Below are positions 1 through 7,060 of a stretch of 13,775 nucleotides of DNA, piece after piece. The notes beneath the pieces are model-generated. The model made no database searches, had not been told where the DNA came from, and worked only from the letters and a program-made list of their open reading frames with translations. The stretch spans positions 1-13,775 of the forward strand of contig CANONE010000049.1 in assembly GCA_947567585.1 (NCBI GenBank), written 5' to 3'. The DNA comes from an uncultured Clostridia bacterium (GTDB taxonomy: Bacteria > Bacillota > Clostridia > Oscillospirales > Acutalibacteraceae). Each line of letters begins with the position of its first letter. Position 1 is the stretch's first letter. The position numbers and the translations under genes are program-made.

Positions 1-60
1 CTTGATCCCGGCGTCAAGCCGCTTTGTATTTGTCACAAACAGATCGTCGCCCACCCCGCC
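1..60 (-). pseudogene. Enolase fragment (truncated, runs off left edge)
   Basis: Reading the minus strand from base 60 to base 1 gives GGVGDDLFVTNTKRLDAGIK. GDDLFVTN is a hallmark of enolase (phosphopyruvate hydratase, glycolysis); its second Asp is one of the Mg2+ ligands in the C-terminal barrel. Upstream on the minus strand (bases 61-160) the frame stays open but stops resembling enolase. The roughly 300 residues that should precede the motif would overlap the lyase gene at 161-1438, so the N-terminal two thirds are absent. A run of nine C on the plus strand (69-77) sits close to the break. Whether the C-terminal part continues intact to the left cannot be seen. The motif match is clear; the pseudogene status is inferred. 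Confidence 0.6.
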
Positions 61-108
61 AAAAGTTTCCCCCCCCCAGCCCACCCGGCAACAATAGTTT
101 TTGAGGAT

Positions 109-142
109 TCTTAAGGAACTTTTTTCAAAAAGTTCCTTAAGG
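109..142. repeat. Perfect hairpin just upstream of the lyase ribosome site
   Basis: Bases 110-124 and 127-141 are perfect inverted complements (CTTAAGGAACTTTTT and AAAAAGTTCCTTAAG), so about 13 base pairs can form around a small T-rich loop. The 3' arm runs straight into the purine-rich ribosome site of the next gene (GGGAGAAAGG, 141-150). There is no T tract after the stem on the plus strand, so it is not a standard intrinsic terminator. It could be a dispersed repeat, a transcript-stabilising 5' hairpin, or a modulator of translation. Confidence 0.6.
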
Positions 143-160
143 GAGAAAGGATGACAAACA

Positions 161-1438
161 ATGGAGCTATACAATGAATTCCACATAGACCCCAAGCTGG
201 CGGCGCTGGCCCAGGAGGCTGAAGAGCAGGCCCGGGGGCAGTTTGCAAAAATTGAGGCCAACCAGCGGTGGAACCAGCAGAAGATGCTGGCGGCGTTCCA
301 GAAGGCCAGAGTCAGCGAAAGCAGCTTTACCCAGAGTACCGGTTACGGCTACGGCGACCGGGGGCGGGATATTTTGGACGAAGTGTACGCCGCCGCCTTT
401 GGGGCCGAAGACGCGCTGGTGCGGTATAATTTCGTCAGCGGCACCCATGCCTTAACAGTGGCCTTGTTCGGGGTGCTGCGCCCCGGCGACACAGTGCTGT
501 GTGCCACAGGCACGCCCTATGACACCATCCAGGGGGTTTTCGGCCTGCCTGGGCGGGAAGAACCGGGAAGTTTGCGGGATTTCGGGGTAGTCTATGAACA
601 GGTGGACCTGCTGCCGGACGGTACGCCCGATTACAAGGAGCTGGAAAGAGAATTGACCCAGGACTGCAAAATGGTATACATCCAGCGTTCCCGGGGATAT
701 AGCCTGCGGCCCTCCATGCCGGTGTCAGAAATAGAAAAGCTGGCGGCCTTTGTCAAGAGCAAGGCCCCTGGGTGTATCGTTATGGTGGACAACTGCTACG
801 GTGAGTTTGTAGAGCGGGAGGAGCCCGTGGCCTATGGGGCGGACCTGATGGCGGGATCCCTTATCAAGAACCCTGGCGGCGGCATAGCACCTACCGGCGG
901 CTACATTGCCGGACGCAAGGATCTGGTGGAGCTTTGCTCCTACCGGCTCACCACTCCCGGCACTGGCCGGGAGCTGGGCTGTACTCTGGGCCACAACCGG
1001 GAGCTTTTCATGGGCGCTTTCCACGCCCCCTTTGTAACAGGGGAGGCTTTAAAGACGGCGGTATTTGCCTCCGCGCTGTTCAGCAGGCTGGGCTTTTCCG
1101 TGACGCCCGCCCCAGAGGAGGCCCGCACGGACATTATCCAGGCCATTGAGCTGCGGACCCGGGAAGCCCTGATTGCCTTCTGCCGGGGCATTCAAAAAGC
1201 CTCTCCTGTGGATGCCTTCGTGGTCCCCGAGCCCAGCCCCATGCCTGGATATGACAGCGAGGTGATTATGGCCGCCGGGACCTTCACGCTGGGTTCCTCT
1301 ATCGAACTCTCCGCCGACGGCCCTCTGCGGGACCCCTTTGCCGTCTGGATGCAGGGCGGCCTCAACTACCCCAGCGGCCAACTGGGCGTCCTCTTAGCCG
1401 CTCAAGAAATGCTGGTTTCAGGGTGCGGGGAGCTTTAA
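161..1438 (+). CDS. Methionine gamma-lyase family protein (aluminium-resistance family, PLP enzyme)
   Basis: A 425-residue fold-type I PLP enzyme of the family annotated as methionine gamma-lyase family, or cystathionine beta-lyase involved in aluminium resistance (Pfam Met_gamma_lyase). Visible marks are SGTHAL (Ser93-Thr95, the PLP phosphate cup), the Asp210 of VDNCYGEF that would contact the pyridine nitrogen, and SLIKNPGGG with the Schiff-base lysine Lys236, followed by APTGGYIAGR. The length fits the family and no signal peptide is seen, so it should be cytoplasmic. The start is set by GGGAGAAAGG ten bases upstream; an ATG at 151 opens only an eight-codon frame. The family is secure. The substrate is not: members are annotated by similarity and probably act on a sulfur-containing or related amino acid by C-S or C-C lyase chemistry. 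The M16 gene follows after 158 bp. Confidence 0.9.
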   Translation: MELYNEFHIDPKLAALAQEAEEQARGQFAKIEANQRWNQQKMLAAFQKARVSESSFTQSTGYGYGDRGRDILDEVYAAAFGAEDALVRYNFVSGTHALTVALFGVLRPGDTVLCATGTPYDTIQGVFGLPGREEPGSLRDFGVVYEQVDLLPDGTPDYKELERELTQDCKMVYIQRSRGYSLRPSMPVSEIEKLAAFVKSKAPGCIVMVDNCYGEFVEREEPVAYGADLMAGSLIKNPGGGIAPTGGYIAGRKDLVELCSYRLTTPGTGRELGCTLGHNRELFMGAFHAPFVTGEALKTAVFASALFSRLGFSVTPAPEEARTDIIQAIELRTREALIAFCRGIQKASPVDAFVVPEPSPMPGYDSEVIMAAGTFTLGSSIELSADGPLRDPFAVWMQGGLNYPSGQLGVLLAAQEMLVSGCGEL

Positions 1439-1510
1439 GGAAAGGTTTACTGCCGTTTTACAGGGCGCGCCAGAAAGCCAGAGTACAGAATCAACAAAAG
1501 ATCAAACATT

Positions 1511-1576
1511 AAAGTTTTCGTCCACCTTTTTCAAAAGGCGGTAGGGTTCGGGGCAAAGCCCCGAGGTCTTAAAAAA
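1511..1576 (+). repeat. Dispersed two-hairpin repeat, copy 1
   Basis: The unit begins with the box AAAGTTTTCGTCC, then a hairpin CCACCTTTTTCAAAAGGCGG (1522-1541), then a GC-rich hairpin TCGGGGC-AAA-GCCCCGA (1548-1564), then GGTCTTAAAAAA. Two other copies lie at 10879-10933 (opposite strand) and 11188-11250. It forms most of the 5' leader of the M16 peptidase gene, ending about 20 bases before its start. It resembles the REP-like intergenic hairpins I recall from Oscillospiraceae genomes. Confidence 0.75.
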
Positions 1577-1596
1577 TATGAGTCTAGAGGTGTAAT

Positions 1597-4500
1597 ATGA
1601 AGATAAGCGAAGCTGTTTGCGGGTTTGTGGTGACAGGCGGGCAGGATGTGCCGGAGCTGGAAGCGAAGCTTTGGGAGATGGAGCACACAAAATCCGGGGC
1701 GCGGTTGGTTTGGCTGGATAGGCAGGAGGAGAACAAGACCTTTGGCATTGCCTTTCAGACCCAGCCCTGGGATGATACCGGCGTCTTTCACATCTTAGAG
1801 CATTCCGTACTGTGCGGCTCTCAAAAATACCCGGTGAAGGAGCCCTTTGTGGAGCTGCTGAAAAGCTCTCTGAACACATTTCTCAACGCCATGACCTTCC
1901 CGGATAAAACCTTCTATCCTGTCTCCACCCGCAATGACCAGGATCTGCTCAACCTGATGCGGGTCTATATGGACGCGGTGCTGTTCCCCTCCATCCATGA
2001 GAAGCCGGAAATTTTCGGCCAGGAGGGCTGGCACTTTGAACTCTCTCCCCAGGGGGAGGCCGGCTATAAGGGCGTGGTCTTTAACGAGATGAAGGGGGCC
2101 TTCGCGTCTCCCGATTCCCCTTTGGAGTATGAGATGTCCCGGCGGCTGTTTCCGGATACCTGCTATCAGTATGAGTACGGCGGGCACCCGGCGCACATTC
2201 CGGAGCTAAGTTATCAGCAGTTTGCCGCCGCCCATAAGCGGCTCTATCACCCTTCTAACTCCTATATTTTTCTAGACGGCAAGATAGAGCTGGAAACTGT
2301 GCTGGGGGTTCTGGACCGGGAATATCTCTCTCGCTTCAACACCGCCCCCGCGCCTGGGCCCATCCCCTTCCAACAGCCGGTAAACCCGGGGACCTCGGAA
2401 ATCTTCTATGAGCTTTCCAGTCAAGAAGATCTGGCCGGCCGGGCCCGGCTGGCCCAGGGCTTTGTGGCCTGTACCTTTCAGGACAGAGAAGAGCTGGCCG
2501 CCCTGCAGGCTCTCTCCGACGCGCTGTGCGGGGACAACCAAGCGCCTCTCAAGCGGCGGCTTTTAGAAAGCGGTCTGGCCCGGGACCTGCGCATGGACCT
2601 GCATGACAGCGTCTTGCAGCCCTGGGTAGTTCTGGAAGCCCGGGATGTGAAGGAAGAGGACTTTGAACAAGTGGCTGGGGCTCTGGAGGACGAGCTGCAA
2701 AGGCTGGTCCGGGAGGGACTGGATCACCGGCGCCTGCTGGCCACGCTGGACAACCTGGAATTTGGCGCCCGCCAGCGGGATTACGGGCGCACGCCCCAGG
2801 GGCTGGTTTTTGGGATGCAGGTACTGGACAGCTGGCTCTATGGCGGCGACCCGGCGGCGAATCTCAGCGTGGGGGACCTCTACGAGAACCTCCGGGAAAA
2901 GTGCCGGACCGGCTGGTTCGAGGATTTGCTGCGGCGGACCTTTCTGGAAAATCCCCACCGCTGCCAGGTACTGATGCGGCCCTCCCATACCCTGGGCCAG
3001 GAGCAAAAGGAACAGGAAGCCTGCCGGCTGCGGGAGGCGCAGGCGGCGTGGAGCCAGGAGGACGCCAGGGAGATCCGGGAAAACCAGGCGCGCATAGAGA
3101 GCTGGCAGAATACCCCCGACAGCCCCGAGGCCCTGGCCTCCATCCCCATGCTGCGGCTGGACCAGATTCCCGCACAGCCCGAAACCCTGCCGGTGGAGGT
3201 CAGCCAGGAGGGTGAGCTGACCGTTCTGCGGCACACCCTGCCCACTGGCGGCATCACCTATCTCCATCTCTATTTTGCATTGGACGATCTCTCTGCCTCC
3301 CAACTGACCCAGGCGGCCTTCCTCACCCATCTGCTGGGCTCTCTGGAAACGGAACGGTACCAGTTGGACCAGCTGCAAAGGGAGCTGCGGTCCCTGTTAG
3401 GACAGTTGAGCTTCCAGATAGAGTCCTATGGCGTTAAGGATGATCCCGCACGCTGCCGGACCTTCCTCTGTGTTTCCGCCAGCGCGCTGGACGGTAAGCT
3501 GGAAAAGGCCATGGACCTGGTTGCCGAGATACTGGCAGGCACCCATTGGAACGACCCCAAACGCGTATATGAGCTGGTATGCCAGCACCGGGCCGCTTTA
3601 GCCGAGCAGGCGGTTATGGCCGGGCATATGGCTGTGCTCAGCCGGGTGGGAGCGTGTTGTTCCGCTGATGGCGCCGCCCGGGAGCAGGCTGGCGGCATTA
3701 CCTTCCTGCGCTGGCTCAAAGAACTGGAAAGCGGCTTCCAGGAAAGATTCCCAGAGCTGGCCGGAGAGCTGGAGGGCTTGGCAAAAACCATCTTCTCCAT
3801 GGCCCGGCTCACCCTCAGCGTTACGGGAACCCACCAGGAGGCGGCCGCTGTGGCAAGGCGTCTTCTTTCCCAGCGGCTGCCCCTAGGAAGCTTTTGTTTG
3901 CCGGAAGCGCCGTCAATTGCCCCCTGGGGCGTCCGGCGGGAGGGGATTGTCATTCCTGCCGATGTATCCTTTGCGGCGTTGGCGGGTCCCTTCCCACAGG
4001 CGCATACCGGTCAGGCGCAGGTAATGGGCCGGGTTGCTTCCCTTAGTTATCTATGGAATGCGGTACGGGTACAGGGTGGCGCTTATGGCGTAGGGATGCT
4101 GCTCCTGGCAGGAGGGCTTTCAGCGGGACTGGCAGGGTTTTACTCCTTCCGGGACCCCAGCGCCGCCCGGACCCTGGACTGTTACGCGGCTACGGCGGAT
4201 TTCCTAAAAAGCGCCGGGGATATGGATCTTACCGGGATGATTATTGGCGCGGTAGCGGAGAGCGACCCCCTTTTAACCCCCCGGGCCAAGGGAAAAACCT
4301 CCGACGCCCGGTATTGGCGGCAAACCTCATATGAGGACCTCTGCCAGGAGCGGCGGGAAATTTTAGCCGCCCGTCCGGAAGACCTGGCGCGTCTGGCTCC
4401 CCAGGTAGAAAAGCTGGCGGCGGAGGGGGCCGTATGTGTGCTGGGCTCCCGGCGGCAGCTGGAAGCTTGTGAAAGTCTGGAGGAAATTACCGAGCTATAA
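1597..4500 (+). CDS. M16C family zinc peptidase (presequence protease/insulinase-like)
   Basis: A 967-residue single-chain M16C peptidase, the usual length for presequence-protease (PreP/falcilysin-like) enzymes. The inverted zinc motif is HILEH (His65, Glu68, His69), with the third zinc ligand Glu164 in VVFNEMKGAF. The following segment around HPSNSYIFLDG is typical of the first M16 half. The second, non-catalytic half ends with the substrate-binding Arg...Tyr region (AVRVQGGAYGVG). No signal peptide or membrane segment is seen, so it should degrade peptides in the cytoplasm. The two halves would close as a clamshell around unfolded peptides. The start has AGAGG six bases upstream and follows the dispersed repeat directly. 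No clear promoter was seen in the 158-bp gap, so read-through from the lyase gene is possible. The gene ends at the shared terminator 4511-4545. Confidence 0.93.
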   Translation: MKISEAVCGFVVTGGQDVPELEAKLWEMEHTKSGARLVWLDRQEENKTFGIAFQTQPWDDTGVFHILEHSVLCGSQKYPVKEPFVELLKSSLNTFLNAMTFPDKTFYPVSTRNDQDLLNLMRVYMDAVLFPSIHEKPEIFGQEGWHFELSPQGEAGYKGVVFNEMKGAFASPDSPLEYEMSRRLFPDTCYQYEYGGHPAHIPELSYQQFAAAHKRLYHPSNSYIFLDGKIELETVLGVLDREYLSRFNTAPAPGPIPFQQPVNPGTSEIFYELSSQEDLAGRARLAQGFVACTFQDREELAALQALSDALCGDNQAPLKRRLLESGLARDLRMDLHDSVLQPWVVLEARDVKEEDFEQVAGALEDELQRLVREGLDHRRLLATLDNLEFGARQRDYGRTPQGLVFGMQVLDSWLYGGDPAANLSVGDLYENLREKCRTGWFEDLLRRTFLENPHRCQVLMRPSHTLGQEQKEQEACRLREAQAAWSQEDAREIRENQARIESWQNTPDSPEALASIPMLRLDQIPAQPETLPVEVSQEGELTVLRHTLPTGGITYLHLYFALDDLSASQLTQAAFLTHLLGSLETERYQLDQLQRELRSLLGQLSFQIESYGVKDDPARCRTFLCVSASALDGKLEKAMDLVAEILAGTHWNDPKRVYELVCQHRAALAEQAVMAGHMAVLSRVGACCSADGAAREQAGGITFLRWLKELESGFQERFPELAGELEGLAKTIFSMARLTLSVTGTHQEAAAVARRLLSQRLPLGSFCLPEAPSIAPWGVRREGIVIPADVSFAALAGPFPQAHTGQAQVMGRVASLSYLWNAVRVQGGAYGVGMLLLAGGLSAGLAGFYSFRDPSAARTLDCYAATADFLKSAGDMDLTGMIIGAVAESDPLLTPRAKGKTSDARYWRQTSYEDLCQERREILAARPEDLARLAPQVEKLAAEGAVCVLGSRRQLEACESLEEITEL

Positions 4501-4510
4501 CCCACAAATT

Positions 4511-4545
4511 AACAAGAGGCGGCCTCCCAGAGGCCGCCTCTTGTT
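4511..4545. terminator. Bidirectional intrinsic terminator between convergent genes
   Basis: A perfect 15-bp inverted repeat (AACAAGAGGCGGCCT, 4511-4525, with its complement at 4531-4545) around a CCCAG loop. It begins 10 bases after the M16 peptidase stop and ends 22 bases before the ECF S-component stop on the other strand. T-rich sequence lies on both sides (TTGTTAATTT read leftward). The convergent placement fits termination in both directions, although the T tracts are imperfect. Confidence 0.85.
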
Positions 4546-4567
4546 ATCTCGCGTTTTTCAATACGCA

Positions 4568-5137
4568 CTAAAACAGCCCCAGCAGCCGGGTCTTCTTCAG
4601 CGCCAGATGAATGACGGCGCACAGCGGCACGGAGATCACCACGGCGATGGCGGCGTTGATGCTGGAGGTAACCAGTTTGGTAGCCAGAGCGGTGAGTACC
4701 GCCCCCATTTCGCTGCCCAAAAGGATGCCCTGTACAAAGCTCTTGCCCAGGTAGAGAACCATGTAGACGATACTGCCGGATACGGCTGCCGCAATATTCC
4801 GGCCCTGGTTCTCGGCATTGGCCCCTTTGCTGTGGGCAATCCACCCGCAGACCGCCGCCAGCAGGAACTTAAACGCAAAGGTAAAGGGCGCGGAAGCCAC
4901 ATAGGCGGGATTGGTCAGGTCATAAAGCCCAGATCCAATGCCCGCGGCTAACCCGCCGCCTATGGGGCCCAGCATAAAGCCGGAGAACAGGCAGAAAATA
5001 TTCCCAAAATGAATGCGGCTTACGTCTCCGATGGCCACGGGAATGGGCACGCTGATGTAGTTGGAGACAAACACCAACGCCGCGAATACGCCTGTGAACA
5101 CGACCCGATAAATGGTTTTGTTTGATTTTGTTGTCAT
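4568..5137 (-). CDS. ECF transporter S component (substrate-binding membrane subunit)
   Basis: A 189-residue hydrophobic protein with about five to six membrane segments. It carries the signature region RIHFGNIFCLFSGFMLGPIG, then GGLAAGIGSGLYDL, typical of ECF S components (the DUF1393/HmpT-like group, as I judge it). Such proteins bind a vitamin or precursor and dock to a shared EcfAA'T module, which is not encoded here. The start is placed at the ATG at 5137 (MTTKSNK) because GAAAGGAAAG precedes it at good spacing; an in-frame ATG at 5155 lacks a ribosome site and lies within that purine stretch. It is the last gene of the malic enzyme operon, 36 bp after the MazG-like gene. I searched for no riboswitch-like leader beyond that short gap and see none there. 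The substrate cannot be assigned from sequence alone. Confidence 0.85.
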   Translation of the reverse strand: MTTKSNKTIYRVVFTGVFAALVFVSNYISVPIPVAIGDVSRIHFGNIFCLFSGFMLGPIGGGLAAGIGSGLYDLTNPAYVASAPFTFAFKFLLAAVCGWIAHSKGANAENQGRNIAAAVSGSIVYMVLYLGKSFVQGILLGSEMGAVLTALATKLVTSSINAAIAVVISVPLCAVIHLALKKTRLLGLF

Positions 5138-5173
5138 TGTGATCTTTCCTTTCATTGCACTTGCTTATTTTAT

Positions 5174-5482
5174 TCACTCTTTGGAGATCAGAAATATTCC
5201 CTTATCAAAGCCGCCCCGCGCCTGATTCTTTGACCGGTACGCAGCGGTTAGTTGGTCCAGGGCGTACCCGTCCGCTTTGCACAGGGCGCAGACCACCTCC
5301 AAGATATCCGCAAGCTCCGTAAGCTCCCTGCTTTCCAGATACTCACGGGTCTCTTCCCGAAGCTTTTGCTCTAAGGCGGCGTGGAATTCCTCACCGTCCA
5401 GTAACCGTACAACCGGCTTTTCACCATGGCTTTCCATGATCTGCGGGATTTTGTCCCGCACCAGCTTATGATATTCCGTCAT
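5174..5482 (-). CDS. MazG-like nucleoside triphosphate pyrophosphohydrolase
   Basis: A 102-residue all-alpha protein starting MTEYHKLVRDKIPQIM; the YxKLVRDKIP opening is typical of small MazG-like/phosphoribosyl-ATP pyrophosphohydrolase-like proteins. The Mg2+-binding pattern EExxE...ExxD is present as Glu43-Glu44-x-x-Glu47 and Glu56-Leu-Ala-Asp59. The family hydrolyses NTPs to NMP and pyrophosphate, often as house-cleaning of damaged or non-canonical nucleotides. A role in histidine synthesis is unlikely because no his genes are nearby. The ribosome site TAAGGAGG overlaps the stop codon of the malic enzyme gene and is 12 bp from this start, indicating tight translational linkage. The exact nucleotide substrate is unknown. 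Confidence 0.85.
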   Translation of the reverse strand: MTEYHKLVRDKIPQIMESHGEKPVVRLLDGEEFHAALEQKLREETREYLESRELTELADILEVVCALCKADGYALDQLTAAYRSKNQARGGFDKGIFLISKE

Positions 5483-5494
5483 ACAATGTCCTCC

Positions 5495-6667
5495 TTAAAC
5501 TCTGGCGGCGCCGGTTTCCCTGGCAGCCTTCGCCACCGCCGCCGCGATGGCCGGGGCCACCTCTTTGTTGAAGGCGCTGGGGATGATGTTGTCCTCCCGC
5601 AGCTGCTCTTCAGGGATCACCGCCGCCAGAGCCTGGGCCGCCGCCACTTTCATCTGGTCGTTGATCTCCCGGGCCCGCACATCCAAAGCCCCCCGGAATA
5701 TACCGGGGAAAGCCAGCACATTGTTGATCTGGTTGGGGCAGTCCGACCGGCCGGAGCCCGCCACCCGGGCCCCCGCCGCCAAGGCTTCCTCCGGGAAAAT
5801 CTCCGGGGTGGGGTTGGCGCAGGCAAAGACAACGGCGTCCTTTGCCATAGAGGCCACCATCTCCTTGGTGACACAGCCCGGGGCCGAGAACCCCATAAAC
5901 ACGTCCGCGCCCCGGATCACATCGGCTAGGCTGCCCTGCCGCCTTTCTGGGTTGGTTTCCCGGGCCAGCTCCGCCTGGGCGGCGGTCATGCCGGACAGAT
6001 CGGGATGCAAAGCTCCATTCCGGTCGCAGACGATTACATTTTTAAGCCCCAGGGCCATCAGCAGGCGGGTACACGCGCTGCCCGCCGCCCCCGCCCCATT
6101 GACCACGGCGGAAATCTCATCCAGCTTTTTGCCCACCACCTTTAGGGCGTTAATCATAGCGGCCACGGTCACCACGGCGGTGCCATGCTGGTCGTCGTGA
6201 AACACAGGGATATCCAGCCGCTCTTTTAGCTTTTTCTCAATCTCAAAGCACCGGGGCGCGGCAATATCCTCCAGATTGATTCCCCCGAAGGAGCCCGCTA
6301 TCAGTTCGACCGTCCGGACGATTTCATCCACGTCCTTGGTGCGCAGGCAGATGGGGAAAGCGTCTACCCCGGCAAAGGCTTTAAATAGAGCGCACTTGCC
6401 TTCCATTACCGGCATACCGGCCTCCGGGCCAATGTCCCCCAGCCCCAGCACCGCAGTGCCGTCGGTGACCACGGCCACCAAGTTCCCCCGGCCGGTAAAT
6501 TCGTAGGATTTCTCCACGTCCTGTGCAATCTCCAGGCAGGGCGCGGCCACCCCCGGCGTGTACGCAATAGACAGGTCGTCTCTATTCTCCAGCGGACAGG
6601 GGGTCTCTATACGAAGCTTCCCCCGCCACTCACGGTGCATTTCAATGGCTTTCTGGTTATAGTCCAC
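5495..6667 (-). CDS. Malic enzyme, NAD(P)-dependent, small bacterial type
   Basis: A 390-residue malic enzyme that oxidatively decarboxylates malate to pyruvate and CO2, making NAD(P)H. The N-terminal catalytic region has SIAYTPGVAAPCLEI (Tyr36) and MEGKCALFKAF (Lys91), the usual acid-base pair. LEDIAAPRCFEIE and FHDDQHGT supply metal ligands, and the Rossmann fold has VNGAGAAGSACTRLL. It lacks the PTA-like domain of long MaeB proteins. I chose the GTG start at 6667 because AGAGAGGG sits just upstream and the protein then begins MDYNQKAIEMHREWRG, as family members do. The in-frame ATG at 6751 would add 28 residues rich in charged and Pro residues with no family likeness. First gene of a three-gene operon. 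Cofactor preference (NAD or NADP) cannot be told safely. Confidence 0.95.
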   Translation of the reverse strand: MDYNQKAIEMHREWRGKLRIETPCPLENRDDLSIAYTPGVAAPCLEIAQDVEKSYEFTGRGNLVAVVTDGTAVLGLGDIGPEAGMPVMEGKCALFKAFAGVDAFPICLRTKDVDEIVRTVELIAGSFGGINLEDIAAPRCFEIEKKLKERLDIPVFHDDQHGTAVVTVAAMINALKVVGKKLDEISAVVNGAGAAGSACTRLLMALGLKNVIVCDRNGALHPDLSGMTAAQAELARETNPERRQGSLADVIRGADVFMGFSAPGCVTKEMVASMAKDAVVFACANPTPEIFPEEALAAGARVAGSGRSDCPNQINNVLAFPGIFRGALDVRAREINDQMKVAAAQALAAVIPEEQLREDNIIPSAFNKEVAPAIAAAVAKAARETGAARV

Positions 6668-6816
6668 TGCATTCCCTCTCTTTCTCTTTGCCAAAGGCAA
6701 ACTGTCTGGAAAAGTTTGGGGCCTTTGTCCGGGTTCGTTTTCATTTTTCATGCATACCCTAAGAAAAGGGAAGGCGGCCGGCGCCCTAAGGCTTCTCCGA
6801 TGATTCGCTTATAGAC

Positions 6817-6825
6817 ATTATAGCA
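6817..6825 (-). promoter_or_regulatory. Malic enzyme operon promoter P1 (extended -10)
   Basis: On the minus strand TGC-TATAAT is a consensus -10 with the TGn extension. The -35 region at 17-bp spacing (CGTAAA) is poor, which an extended -10 can tolerate. Transcription would begin near 6810, about 140 bases upstream of the GTG start. The same 11-base word (ACATTATAGCA on the plus strand, 6815-6825) recurs at 6878-6888 in P2, 63 bp away. Confidence 0.6.
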
Positions 6826-6863
6826 TAGCGACAAGCCGCTTTACGGACAAAGGAAACTCCGGC

Positions 6864-6880
6864 TGTACGCTTTGCGTACA
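6864..6880. promoter_or_regulatory. Palindromic operator candidate at promoter P2
   Basis: TGTACGC-TTT-GCGTACA is a perfect 7-bp inverted repeat with a three-base spacer. It abuts and shares one base with the P2 -10 box, so it would cover the transcription start region. A dimeric repressor bound here would block initiation. No regulator gene is in the window, and the motif is not one I recognise as a named operator. As RNA it could also form a short hairpin at the 5' end of the P2 transcript. Confidence 0.5.
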
Positions 6881-6908
6881 TTATAGCACGGCTTTTTCTC
6901 GAAAGCAA
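6880..6908 (-). promoter_or_regulatory. Malic enzyme operon promoter P2 (extended -10)
   Basis: On the minus strand TTGCTT (6903-6908), a 17-bp spacer, and TATAAT (6880-6885) preceded by TGC form a good sigma-A type promoter with an extended -10. Transcription would begin near 6873, inside the palindrome at 6864-6880. Together with P1 it gives the malic enzyme operon two tandem promoters. Confidence 0.6.
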
Positions 6909-6989
6909 GCGTGCCGTCAGGGCCGCGGACCGCTATGGGGGCCCAAAAGCCCTGGAATGTAAAATTTTTTATGATTCTCCGAAAAAATG

Positions 6990-7018
6990 TGGAAAAATTA
7001 GGCATACTATGGTATACT
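6990..7018 (+). promoter_or_regulatory. malQ-glgP promoter
   Basis: TGGAAA (6990-6995), a 17-bp spacer, and TATACT (7013-7018) preceded by TGG give an extended -10 promoter about 35 bases upstream of the malQ ribosome site. Transcription would begin near 7025. The region between this promoter and P2 of the divergent malic enzyme operon (6909-6989) holds no gene that I can support. No catabolite-responsive element was recognised. Confidence 0.65.
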
Positions 7019-7060
7019 TACCCTGTAAAGTCATTTCACGCTCCACAGGGAGGAAAAAAT

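Noticed and set aside
151..177. Eight-codon frame MTNNGAIQ overlapping the lyase start
   Set aside because: Its ATG abuts the ribosome site with no spacing, while the ATG at 161 has normal spacing. Too short to support as a leader peptide.
2563..3378. A 271-codon minus-strand open frame inside the M16 peptidase gene
   Set aside because: No family likeness; it is a shadow of a well-supported plus-strand gene with a complete zinc motif.
6668..6751. Upstream ATG extension of the malic enzyme
   Set aside because: The extra 28 residues have no family likeness, and the GTG at 6667 has a clear ribosome site and restores the normal MDYNQKA N-terminus.
6911..7060. Upstream ATG extension of malQ
   Set aside because: It would include the extended -10 promoter at 6990-7018 and has no ribosome site; the ATG at 7061 follows AGGGAGG.
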